Made by a program: the position numbers and the translations under genes
Assembly (NCBI GenBank): GCA_016788585.1
Contig: JAEURP010000003.1
Location: forward strand, 1-64,000
Source of the DNA: Chthonomonas sp.
GTDB taxonomy: Bacteria; Armatimonadota; Fimbriimonadia; Fimbriimonadales; Fimbriimonadaceae
DNA: 64,000 nt
Direction: 5' to 3'
The notes under the pieces: model-generated
Databases searched by the model: none
What the model was told of the DNA's origin: nothing
What the model saw: the letters and a program-made list of their open reading frames with translations, nothing else
Shown: positions 34,837 to 42,386 of the stretch, one piece after another
How the letters are laid out: each line of letters opens with the position of its first letter
How positions within the stretch are numbered: the stretch's first letter is position 1

Positions 34837-35327
34837 AATCGCGAAACCTCATTCCTTGGCTCATCCTGCCTTTGACCTATGTCGCCCTATTCGGCTGTGG
34901 TGGGGGCGGAGGTGGTGGTGGGGGCGGAGGTGGTGGGGGCTGCTTAGCTGACACCAGCGATATTGGCGACGGCACCGGAACGATCGTTCAAGGCGTCGTT
35001 CGCGATCAAAACCTTACTAACGTTCCCAACGCCCAAGTCGAGTTCTACACTTCTGGCGGAACCCTCATCAAGCGGGCACGAACTTCGTGCACCGGGCAGT
35101 ACGCAGTGCAGTTGACCAGCGTTCCTGCGCGCGTGTCAGTTCAGTCGTCATCGCTAACCGGCTACTATCGAATGTTCAGCTACCAGGGAGATTGGTTCAC
35201 CTTGGCATCCGATTGTCGCGCGCCGCTAACGGGTATCAACATTGGAGGCACGACAAACTTGCCCGCCATCTATGTGATGTCGCAATCCAGCCCGCCACCG
35301 CCGCCGCCGACGGGCTGCTTGTTGTAA
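34833..35327 (+). CDS. Lipoprotein with polyglycine tract and Ig-like domain
   Basis: 164 residues. The signal peptide ends at a lipobox (ALFGC) and the Cys is followed directly by 14 Gly, then a second Cys. A carboxypeptidase-regulatory-like beta-sandwich follows (GTIVQGVVRDQNLTNVPNAQVEFY), and near the end a run of six Pro before TGCLL. The glycine run probably acts as a flexible tether from the membrane. Function unknown. Confidence 0.7.
   Translation: MKSRNLIPWLILPLTYVALFGCGGGGGGGGGGGGGGCLADTSDIGDGTGTIVQGVVRDQNLTNVPNAQVEFYTSGGTLIKRARTSCTGQYAVQLTSVPARVSVQSSSLTGYYRMFSYQGDWFTLASDCRAPLTGINIGGTTNLPAIYVMSQSSPPPPPPTGCLL
34899..34940 (+). repeat. 18-bp tandem repeat encoding polyglycine
   Basis: Two perfect copies of GGTGGGGGCGGAGGTGGT are followed by GGGGGC, all in frame. 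Slippage would change the glycine run in steps of six residues without breaking the reading frame. Confidence 0.85.
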
Positions 35328-35341
35328 CGATTCTTGCTGTT

Positions 35342-36604
35342 CTAAGCGGCCCTGGCTTGGCCTTCTTCGCCAAACATCCCTTCGGCTTCCGAGAGGAGTT
35401 GGGACGAGGTCTTGGCTTGCCCATCGACATAGGCGTAACCGGCGACCACGGCAACCGCGCCAGATGGAACTCTGCGCTGAAGTAGCCACGGGGCAAACTT
35501 CGCCTGAAGTCTCGCTGTCACGACTGCTGCGGTTGCACCGGTAGATGGAAGGATGATGCCAAATCCATCTGGCCCGTAGCAGCAGGTCACATCCAGTCGA
35601 CGAATGTTCTCTTTGCAGAACTCGGCTGCATCGGCCATAAAGTCAGACACGCAAGCCCCACCGTAGTAACCCTTCAGCGATTCCAAGTTTTCAAACTTGA
35701 TGAGTACGATGCTCATCGGCGAACGCTCGGCATTGGCCCGGTGCACCTCTTCTTCCAGCCGCGCCAAGAAGTAGTCCTGGCTGTACAGACCCGTCACGGA
35801 GTCGAGCACCTCGGGCTCAAGATTCTCTTGCGCCTTCTTGAGCACTCGATCGCTGACATCTTCGTTGGTCAGAATTCGGCGCAACTTGCCCAAGGACTGG
35901 CGAAGAATATGGCTGACGTAATTGCATGAAATACTAAGGCGATTGGCGATTTCCGTTTGGCTGAGGCTCTCGAAGTGGAATGCCATCAGGACCTCTCGCT
36001 CAAGGTCACGTAATTGACCCATTGCGCTTTCCAGCAATAGCCGCTCTTCAACACCGAGGCTTTCGGTCGTGTATGCCGGCATGTTGTCGATCTCACTGCT
36101 CTCGTCATCGCCGGGCAGAACATTGTCGAACGAACTCACCTTTAGCAGGTCAGCAGTAGCCTGGACTTCGTCGATCGACGATTCGCTGACGCCAATGTCG
36201 CGAGCAATCTCGGCATTTGTTGGCACTCTACCGAGTTCCGACTGTAGTCGAGTTGCGGCCTTGGACGCTTTGTGGCGAAGTTCCTGCAGCCACGCGGGGT
36301 GACGAATCACTTGTGACTTGTCTCGAAGGTGGTGCTTAATCTCACCAGCGATCAAGTGCGTGGCATAAGTGTTGAACCGAACGCCCGACTCAGGATCAAA
36401 GCGCTTGATCGCGTTCAATAGCCCGATGTAACCCACCTGCACCAGGTCTTCGAAAGTCTCGATGCCGGCGAATCGGCGTGCGACTCTCTCAACAGTTGGC
36501 CCAAATTGGACCAAGATCATATCCTTCAGTTCGGGGCGTGGATTGGCGAAATATCGCTGCACCAACATCTCCGGGTCTGTAATTGCCTTTTGTAGTTCTC
36601 CCAT
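35342..36604 (-). CDS. Sigma factor (SigB/SigF type) fused to degenerate GGDEF domain
   Basis: 420 residues from the ATG at 36604, which has GGAG nine bases before it; an upstream frame to 36706 lacks this. Region 2 (about 54-106, DLVQVGYIGLLNAIKRFDP and the FNTYATHLIAGEIKHHLRD motif), region 3 (about 107-180) and region 4 (203-243, SLSQTEIANRLSISCNYVSHI) form a complete SigB/F/G-like sigma. Residues about 265-400 are a GGDEF fold: DSVTGLYSQ, and GPDGF (344-348) for GGDEF. The metal-binding Asp is Lys or missing, but R335-x-x-D338 sits exactly five residues before the signature, as the c-di-GMP I-site does. Not recognised as a known architecture. Confidence 0.88.
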   Translation of the reverse strand: MGELQKAITDPEMLVQRYFANPRPELKDMILVQFGPTVERVARRFAGIETFEDLVQVGYIGLLNAIKRFDPESGVRFNTYATHLIAGEIKHHLRDKSQVIRHPAWLQELRHKASKAATRLQSELGRVPTNAEIARDIGVSESSIDEVQATADLLKVSSFDNVLPGDDESSEIDNMPAYTTESLGVEERLLLESAMGQLRDLEREVLMAFHFESLSQTEIANRLSISCNYVSHILRQSLGKLRRILTNEDVSDRVLKKAQENLEPEVLDSVTGLYSQDYFLARLEEEVHRANAERSPMSIVLIKFENLESLKGYYGGACVSDFMADAAEFCKENIRRLDVTCCYGPDGFGIILPSTGATAAVVTARLQAKFAPWLLQRRVPSGAVAVVAGYAYVDGQAKTSSQLLSEAEGMFGEEGQARAA

Positions 36605-36666
36605 TGTTGCGTCACTCCATGACTTTGTGGGCTTGTGGTTCCATCCTGGAATCACTCCACTGACTA

Positions 36667-36699
36667 GCTCCTCCCTGCCCCCAATGAGTGAGGAGGAGC
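36667..36699 (-). promoter_or_regulatory. Hairpin in the sigma-GGDEF gene leader
   Basis: Perfect 8-bp arms GCTCCTCC and GGAGGAGC enclose a 17-base loop rich in G. No T-run follows, so it is unlikely to be a strong terminator of the gene upstream. It lies about 65 bases before the sigma start and could be a leader structure. Confidence 0.35.
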
Positions 36700-36713
36700 C
36701 AGCCAAAAGCTCG

Positions 36714-37916
36714 CTATTTAATTTCGTTGACGATCGTGAAGATCGGGCTCATGACTGAGATGGCGATGAAGCCAACAATCACACCCATGAAGATGATCAG
36801 CATCGGCTCGATCATCGAGGTGAGACCCTTCACGGTTTGGGCCACTTCTTCGTCGTAGAAGTCGCCAATCTTGACTAGCATTTCGCTGAGGCGACCCGAC
36901 TCTTCGCCGATGTCGATCATTTGCGTGACCATCTGTGGGAAGAGGCCGCTCGCCGAAAGCGGAGCGCTCAGTCGATTTCCTTCGCGAATGCTGAGGCGTG
37001 TGTTATCGACGGCCAGCGTGAGCACCGAATTGTTCAATGTCTCGCCGACAATCTCCAAACTGCGCATCATTGGCACGCCTGAATTGATCAATGTGCCAAA
37101 GGTGCGCGTAAATCGTGCCACCGACATCTTGAGCACGAGATCACCGATGATCGGGAATCGCAACTTCATGAAGTCGATGTTGTAACGGCCCTTCTCAGAT
37201 CGCCCGTACCACTTGAATCCGGCGAACAGCGAAGCCCAAAAGAGCAATTGCATCCACCAAGTGGCAGCCATGAAGTCGCCGAAATTGAACAAGGTGTTCG
37301 TGAGGGGCGGAAGCTTGGCATCCATATCGGTGAAGATCTCTTTGAACTTCGGAAGGACGAAACTGAACAAAACGAAGAGCATGAGGACGCTGAAGCACAG
37401 CACCATCACCGGGTACATCATTGCGCCCTTGATCTTGCCGCGAACTTCCATTTCGTACTCAAGGAATCCGCTAAGTCGGTCAAGGATGATGTCCAAAATA
37501 CCGCCCAATTCGGCCGCTCGAACCATGTTAATGTAGAGCTTGCTGAATACGTGCGGGTGCTTGACTAGGGCCTCATTGAGTGCCGATCCTCCCTTGACAT
37601 CCAACGTGATGGCCTCAATCGCCACCTTGAGGACGGGGTCCTTGCAACTGCTGCCTAAGATTTCAAGGCAACGAAGCATTGGGATACCGGCATCAATCAT
37701 CGTGGCGAATTGGCGCGAGAACACAACCAAGGCCTTCGGCTTCATCTTGCCCTTGCTGCGAATGCCTGCCTTTGGGCCCTTCGCTTCAACAACGTCAAGC
37801 ACATGAAGTCCCCCCTCTCGAAGGCGATTGATCAAGGCCTGCTGGTTTTCGGCCTCGACGATTGACTTGACGGTCCTACCGCCAGCGTCCATTGCAGTGT
37901 ATTGAAAATGCGGCAT
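36714..37916 (-). CDS. Type IV pilus / type II secretion inner-membrane protein (PilC/GspF)
   Basis: 400 residues. The ATG at 37916 (GGCAGG before it, then MPHFQYTAMDAGGRTV) is chosen over the frame start at 38000. Two T2SSF domains (about 65-190 and 270-390) each have the conserved FSRQFATMIDAGIPMLRCLEIL and FTRTFGTLINSGVPMMRSLEIV segments, with helices around 165-225 and 370-395. It is the platform protein of a pilus or pseudopilus. No other pilus gene is in the window. Confidence 0.92.
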   Translation of the reverse strand: MPHFQYTAMDAGGRTVKSIVEAENQQALINRLREGGLHVLDVVEAKGPKAGIRSKGKMKPKALVVFSRQFATMIDAGIPMLRCLEILGSSCKDPVLKVAIEAITLDVKGGSALNEALVKHPHVFSKLYINMVRAAELGGILDIILDRLSGFLEYEMEVRGKIKGAMMYPVMVLCFSVLMLFVLFSFVLPKFKEIFTDMDAKLPPLTNTLFNFGDFMAATWWMQLLFWASLFAGFKWYGRSEKGRYNIDFMKLRFPIIGDLVLKMSVARFTRTFGTLINSGVPMMRSLEIVGETLNNSVLTLAVDNTRLSIREGNRLSAPLSASGLFPQMVTQMIDIGEESGRLSEMLVKIGDFYDEEVAQTVKGLTSMIEPMLIIFMGVIVGFIAISVMSPIFTIVNEIK

Positions 37917-38050
37917 CCTGCCTCTTGAACCTCCATAGGATCCGAAAATCCCATTCTCAAAAAGGAGTGTTGGCATAAACGGCACTTCATGCAGGGCCAT
38001 TTTTTGGCTATCTCAGGTTCCCAGGAACGCCGCATTCAAGTTGATTGTTA

Positions 38051-38088
38051 GGTTTTGCCACCAAAACCCGTACCCTTACCGGCGGTAA
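38051..38088. promoter_or_regulatory. Two adjacent perfect inverted repeats
   Basis: GGTTTTGCCACCAAAACC (38051-38068, 7-bp arms) and TTACCGGCGGTAA (38076-38088, 6-bp arms) lie directly before the ChaN-like gene at 38098. The second ends ten bases from that start, where a repressor would block the ribosome or polymerase. Confidence 0.4.
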
Positions 38089-38097
38089 CCTTACTGA

Positions 38098-38946
38098 GTG
38101 ATTCTCGCCGCATTACTCCAAGTTGCCGACGTCCTGATGCTCCCCATCGAGCCATTGGGAACTGTCCAAGTTGGACCTGAATACACTGACATTAAGAGCG
38201 GGAAGCCATCGAGCCCGGTAGAGATTGCTAAAGCGTCTCGAGGAGTCCAGTACCTGATTTTTGGCGAGAGTCACGATAGCAAACCCCACAAAGAGGCGGT
38301 TGCCGAGATCCTCAGGGCCCTCGATGCTGACGGACGTGCGGTGGTCTTGGGCTTGGAGATGTTTACCCGTCCAAACCAACCCAATCTTGCGCCTTGGACG
38401 ATGGGTTATTGGAGCGAAGAGCAATTTCAACGGGAGGCGCGGTGGAAGGAAGAGTGGGGGTTCGACTACTCGATTTACAAGCCTACTTTTGATGCCGTTA
38501 AGGCTCTGAGAATTCCGATGGTCGCCCTGAACGCGCCGCGCGACTGGGTTCGGACGGTTTCTCGCCAAGGTTGGGAGGCTCTTGCCCCAGAAATCAAAGC
38601 ACAACTGCCACCTTTGGACACGAGCAATCGTCAACATCGGCTGGTGTTTGACACCCTGATGGGTGGGCACCCTGCTGGAGCCAATCTCGATCGGGTCTAT
38701 GCAGCGCAAACCCTCTGGGACACGGCCATGGCTGACTCTGCCTTAAAGGCGATGCACCGATGGCCGGAGAATCCAAGGCGAATCATGGTCATCTTGGCTG
38801 GGTCGGGGCATGCTTTGTACAAACAGGCCATTAACTACCGCCTTTGGCAACAAGCAAAGGCTGCTTCCGTCACGGTGATAGGAATCGATGGAAAGGAACC
38901 GCGAAGGGTCCGACAATCGGTCGGAGACTTTACGCTTATGAGATAG
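38098..38946 (+). CDS. ChaN family haem-binding-like protein
   Basis: 282 residues, GTG start, short hydrophobic N-terminus. The core has IFGESHDSKPHKEAV near residue 57, the typical GExH motif of the ChaN/Tiki superfamily, LGLEMFTR, then FDYSIYKPTFD and MVALNAP, and late ILAGSGHALY. ChaN binds haem on the outer membrane and is iron-regulated in Campylobacter; TIKI-type homologues are metalloproteases. Which applies here is open. The 3' end overlaps the queC end by 11 bases. Confidence 0.75.
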   Translation: MILAALLQVADVLMLPIEPLGTVQVGPEYTDIKSGKPSSPVEIAKASRGVQYLIFGESHDSKPHKEAVAEILRALDADGRAVVLGLEMFTRPNQPNLAPWTMGYWSEEQFQREARWKEEWGFDYSIYKPTFDAVKALRIPMVALNAPRDWVRTVSRQGWEALAPEIKAQLPPLDTSNRQHRLVFDTLMGGHPAGANLDRVYAAQTLWDTAMADSALKAMHRWPENPRRIMVILAGSGHALYKQAINYRLWQQAKAASVTVIGIDGKEPRRVRQSVGDFTLMR

Positions 38947-39619
38947 CGGTAATGGCTGGATCGGGTATCCCTAGTTCCGCGAACGCACGGGCCCGGATTA
39001 CGCAACTGTCACACTCACCACAGGGCGCCCCATCCGGTGCAGGATCGTAACATGAGTGAGTTTTGCCGAAGTCCACGTCAAGCCGAAGCCCCTCGCGAAG
39101 GATTTCCGTCTTCGTCATGTTCACGAGAGGGGTGTGAATCGCAAACCGGGTGCCCTCGATGCCCGCCTTTGTGCCCAAATTCGCGGTGCGCTCGAATGCC
39201 TCGATGAACTCAGGACGGCAGTCTGGGTAACCACTGTAGTCAACCGCATTAACCCCAATGGCAAGGTCTCGCGCACCCAAGACTTCTGCCCACGCAAGGG
39301 CAAAGCTCAAAAACAAAGTGTTCCTCGCCGGAACGTAAGTGATCGGGATGTCCTCCGCAATCTCACGACCCTTGGGAACATCGATTTCATCGGTCAGAGC
39401 CGAGCCACCGAAGGCCCGCAGGTCAATCTCAACAACCTTGTGCTGGGCAGCTCTTAACATTTTTGCGGACTCATAGCAGGACCTTAGCTCTATTCGATGC
39501 CTCTGACCATAGTCAAACGACAGGGCATAGAGGTCGTACCCAGCTTCACGCAGAATCGCTCCGGTAGTCGTCGAATCGACACCGCCGCTGAGTAAGAGCA
39601 CGACTGGACGATTTCTCAC
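38936..39619 (-). CDS. queC: 7-cyano-7-deazaguanine synthase QueC
   Basis: 227 residues, GTG start. It uses ATP and ammonia to make preQ0, the queuosine precursor. The PP-loop LLSGGVDSTT at the N-terminus and the zinc motif CYDPAPDGAPCGECDSC at the end are diagnostic. No queD, queE or queF is nearby. Confidence 0.95.
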   Translation of the reverse strand: MRNRPVVLLLSGGVDSTTTGAILREAGYDLYALSFDYGQRHRIELRSCYESAKMLRAAQHKVVEIDLRAFGGSALTDEIDVPKGREIAEDIPITYVPARNTLFLSFALAWAEVLGARDLAIGVNAVDYSGYPDCRPEFIEAFERTANLGTKAGIEGTRFAIHTPLVNMTKTEILREGLRLDVDFGKTHSCYDPAPDGAPCGECDSCVIRARAFAELGIPDPAITAIS

Positions 39620-39647
39620 CTGCCCATTATGGCGAGCGAATTAGACA

Positions 39648-40010
39648 ATGAGGGTTCCCAACGCATACCTATCAAAACGAGAGCAACAGATATTGGAGGC
39701 TCTTTACCGACACGACCGACTCACGGCAAATGAAGTGCTCGAGAAGATGCCAAAACAGGTTCACAACTCGACAATCAGAACTCAACTTCGAATCCTCGAA
39801 AAGAAGGGACTTGTCCGGCACGAAGTCATCCTCGGCAAGTTCTACTTCGCTCCCGTTTTTGACCGAGACGAAGCCGCCGAAGCTGCTTTGGCCGCCATTG
39901 TAAACAGCTTTTTTAAGGGCTCCCGTGGCGCAGCGGCGGTAGCGCTTCTCAGTAGCGCAGCCAAACTCAGCGCCGATGAGAAGCAGACGATCGCCGACCT
40001 CGTGAGGTGA
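39648..40010 (+). CDS. BlaI/MecI/CopY family regulator
   Basis: 120 residues. A winged helix with LSKREQQILEALYRHDRLTANEVLEKM and NSTIRTQLRILEKKGLVRHEVILGKFYFAPV matches the family, and the C-terminus is the dimer region. Members repress beta-lactamase, copper or other genes and are usually cleaved by a BlaR-type sensor encoded next to them. No M56 peptidase gene is adjacent, so its signal and targets are unknown. Confidence 0.88.
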   Translation: MRVPNAYLSKREQQILEALYRHDRLTANEVLEKMPKQVHNSTIRTQLRILEKKGLVRHEVILGKFYFAPVFDRDEAAEAALAAIVNSFFKGSRGAAAVALLSSAAKLSADEKQTIADLVR

Positions 40011-40012
40011 GC

Positions 40013-41470
40013 TTAGAGTACGCGCTTGTAAGCGAACTTCAACTGTCGCTTCTCGTTGGCCTTCAGTCGAAGAGTCCATTTGATGCGTGACATGGGATTA
40101 AGTTCGGTCAGTCGTTCTGCGAGGCGCCTAATCTCTCCGCCGCTATCGGCCGACTGAACTTCCCCCTGGGCGATCGCTTGAACCTCGATCACTACCTCTT
40201 CTGGCTTGGTGTTGTGAATCGTCACCGTGCCAGTACGAATCGCAACCTGATGGGTCCGATCATTGATGGTTAGAGTGCCTCCCGAGGTCTCTGATGAGTT
40301 ATAGACACTAGAAATATCGACTGCCCGAGCAAGCTTTAGCGTGCCCTCTGAACCGGAAGGCGTGTACTTGAGGATATCTTGGCCGATGAGCTTGCTCTCG
40401 CGATAGGCCGTCGCTACGGCCGTGGTCAACGGTACGCCGCTAGTGTTCTTGAACTTGATCGATTGCCATGTCTCAAGCGGCGCATCATCGGCAACGTCTG
40501 CCGAGAAGTCGGTCGTGTAAAGTGTGCTGTACGTCGTTGCCGCTTCGAAGAGCACGTAGTACCCCTTTTCATCTTTGGCAAGATTCACCTTCTGGCGTTT
40601 GTAATAAAAGAGCTCACCCATGCTCTCGCCCGACGCGTCACCTGGGTCAAAAACATCTCCCATCTCAAACCCGCCGCTCATGGCCGGAGCGGCATTCTGC
40701 ATCTGCGAAGGTCGCCCTCCTCCAGACCCGCCCATCGGTGGCCGATAGGCGGCCCCAAACAAGGTAAATGGATCGAACTGACCCACCATTGGAAGGTTTG
40801 GCGAACCAGCAACAAAGCTGAGATCTGCCCCGGCGAGGTTACCAATCTCATTTTCGACCGTGGTTCGCATCGTGAACTTTAGATGGCTATTGTCCAAGAT
40901 GTCGAACCAGTACTGAGGATGCCAATCCAGTCCAGTTTCGACGCTCAGTAAATAAAGAGTCCCTTTTCCATTCGCCTTAACTCGCAAGCCGCCGGACGGA
41001 ACACTCGTTTCCGATGAGAGCTTCGCCACGCCGTGGACCGTCACCCGAACAACGTCATTTACGTTGACCGCGATGGTTCCATCTGCTGTTTCGAGCATGG
41101 CGATACTGGTGATCTGGACGAGTTTGCCTTTGAGCGACGTATCCTTCAAATGCAACGTAACTTGGGCGCCCTTATTGAGCCTGAGAACTTCGGGCACGGA
41201 ACTGGCTACCACCTCGGTCTTGTTCGTGACGGTTGTATTCACGATTGAGTCGAGCTTTAGGCCCGGCGACCCGTAAATCCAAAATGTCCCCATCATCGAC
41301 GGTCGGATGTCGCCGATCATCGTATCGCCATCGGCGTCCAGCTCCACTCTTCGAACCAGGGCGCTATAGCCATTTTTATAGAGCGCGGCATCGATGATTT
41401 GAGGAGACTTGACATCGGATGCCTGGGCGGCAGTAAGGGCGAGCAACGTTGTTAGCAAACTCATACCCAT
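40013..41470 (-). CDS. Secreted DUF4139-like protein
   Basis: 485 residues from the ATG at 41470, which opens a signal peptide (MGMSLLTTLLALTAAQA); a frame to 41758 has no signal and is rejected. The start of the mature domain (AALYKNGYSALVRRVELDADGDT) and the mid region GLDWHPQYWFDIL fit DUF4139-type proteins. A Gly/Pro/Met-rich loop (about 255-310) is probably disordered. The C-terminus has Ig-like strands. Function unknown; probably periplasmic or surface. Confidence 0.6.
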   Translation of the reverse strand: MGMSLLTTLLALTAAQASDVKSPQIIDAALYKNGYSALVRRVELDADGDTMIGDIRPSMMGTFWIYGSPGLKLDSIVNTTVTNKTEVVASSVPEVLRLNKGAQVTLHLKDTSLKGKLVQITSIAMLETADGTIAVNVNDVVRVTVHGVAKLSSETSVPSGGLRVKANGKGTLYLLSVETGLDWHPQYWFDILDNSHLKFTMRTTVENEIGNLAGADLSFVAGSPNLPMVGQFDPFTLFGAAYRPPMGGSGGGRPSQMQNAAPAMSGGFEMGDVFDPGDASGESMGELFYYKRQKVNLAKDEKGYYVLFEAATTYSTLYTTDFSADVADDAPLETWQSIKFKNTSGVPLTTAVATAYRESKLIGQDILKYTPSGSEGTLKLARAVDISSVYNSSETSGGTLTINDRTHQVAIRTGTVTIHNTKPEEVVIEVQAIAQGEVQSADSGGEIRRLAERLTELNPMSRIKWTLRLKANEKRQLKFAYKRVL

Positions 41471-41660
41471 AAGACGGGCGAGGCCTGAAAGCGGTTTTTT
41501 TGGGGCTTTTGTTGTGGACTCTAGTATTTCTCGCACAGCGAGGTTGCCGGTTTTTGCGATCTGCACTACCACTTCTCGAGGTTTAGGTTGGATAATTGCG
41601 TACCCGTGAAGGGTGGGCTTAGACCTAACTTGGCTGAGCTCTTGATTACAGTGAGTTCTT

Positions 41661-42299
41661 ATGAAGAGAAATTTTTCCTTGGTTATGTTGGGCGCGTTTT
41701 GCCTTGTCGCAGCTTCGCAGGCAGAGAGCCTCAAGTTCACCGGCACTGATCTTGACAATCCTCACACGGTTTCGATTAGAGTCAACGGTAGTAATGCAGT
41801 GAGCGTTAAGGCTGGTCGATTGGTATTTACTGACGGCTCACGGACGTTTGCCACCTACTGCGCTGACGCGCTACGGTTCTTGAATTACAGCTGGAACAAC
41901 TACTCATCCAGCACGGTGGACACTACGGGTCTTGACGGGCTTGCTAAGGCAGGACGAATCGTTGGAGCTCACTTCAACGACGCCAACACCGCGAATCAAC
42001 AAGCCGGACTTCAACTCGCTGTTTGGTCTGCTTTGTACGACAATGGCGCAGCGTTCAACGCGAACGGCACGAACTTCAAAGTCACTGGCGCCAATTCGCA
42101 GTCGTTGAGCCTTGCCGAGATGTACTACCAGTCGGCGAGCCAACAACTTCCTCCGACCACTTTGGTTCGCCACTACGCAGGTCAGGGCAACCACGCCCAA
42201 AATCAGCTGACTGTTGAGTGCGTTCCTGAGCCAGTCTCGATGGCGGCACTTGGTCTTGGCTTGGCCGGAATGATCCGGCGGCGACGAAGCGCTAAGTAA
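41661..42299 (+). CDS. PEP-CTERM sorted secreted protein
   Basis: 212 residues with a signal peptide ([21 protein letters not shown]), and a C-terminal VPEP motif, a hydrophobic helix and an RRRR tail. That tail is the exosortase sorting signal in PEP-CTERM bacteria. The mature part is Asn/Ser/Thr-rich with [10 protein letters not shown] and [12 protein letters not shown] blocks. No exosortase lies in the window. A terminator follows directly. Confidence 0.85.
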   Translation: MKRNFSLVMLGAFCLVAASQAESLKFTGTDLDNPHTVSIRVNGSNAVSVKAGRLVFTDGSRTFATYCADALRFLNYSWNNYSSSTVDTTGLDGLAKAGRIVGAHFNDANTANQQAGLQLAVWSALYDNGAAFNANGTNFKVTGANSQSLSLAEMYYQSASQQLPPTTLVRHYAGQGNHAQNQLTVECVPEPVSMAALGLGLAGMIRRRRSAK

Positions 42300-42320
42300 C
42301 TTAGGCAAATCTCTCCACCT

Positions 42321-42360
42321 TCCCTGCGAGTCACCTTTGACTTTGCAGGGATTTGTTTTG
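42321..42360 (+). terminator. Rho-independent terminator after the PEP-CTERM gene
   Basis: A two-part stem, TCCCTGC with GCAGGGA and AGTC with GACT inside it, precedes TTTGTTTTG. Polarity suits the gene ending at 42299. Confidence 0.75.
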
Positions 42361-42386
42361 GTAAAAGGGAGTACAATCGTCTACCT

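Noticed and set aside
36667-36699. Terminator between the PilC-like gene and the sigma-GGDEF gene
   Set aside because: The stem is good but no T-run follows on either strand, so it is listed only as a leader hairpin.
41631-41645. Sigma-54-like promoter (TGGC and TTG at the right spacing) before the PEP-CTERM gene at 41661
   Set aside because: The last base of the -12 element is A, not C, and the start site would leave only about three bases before the ATG, so no ribosome site would be transcribed.
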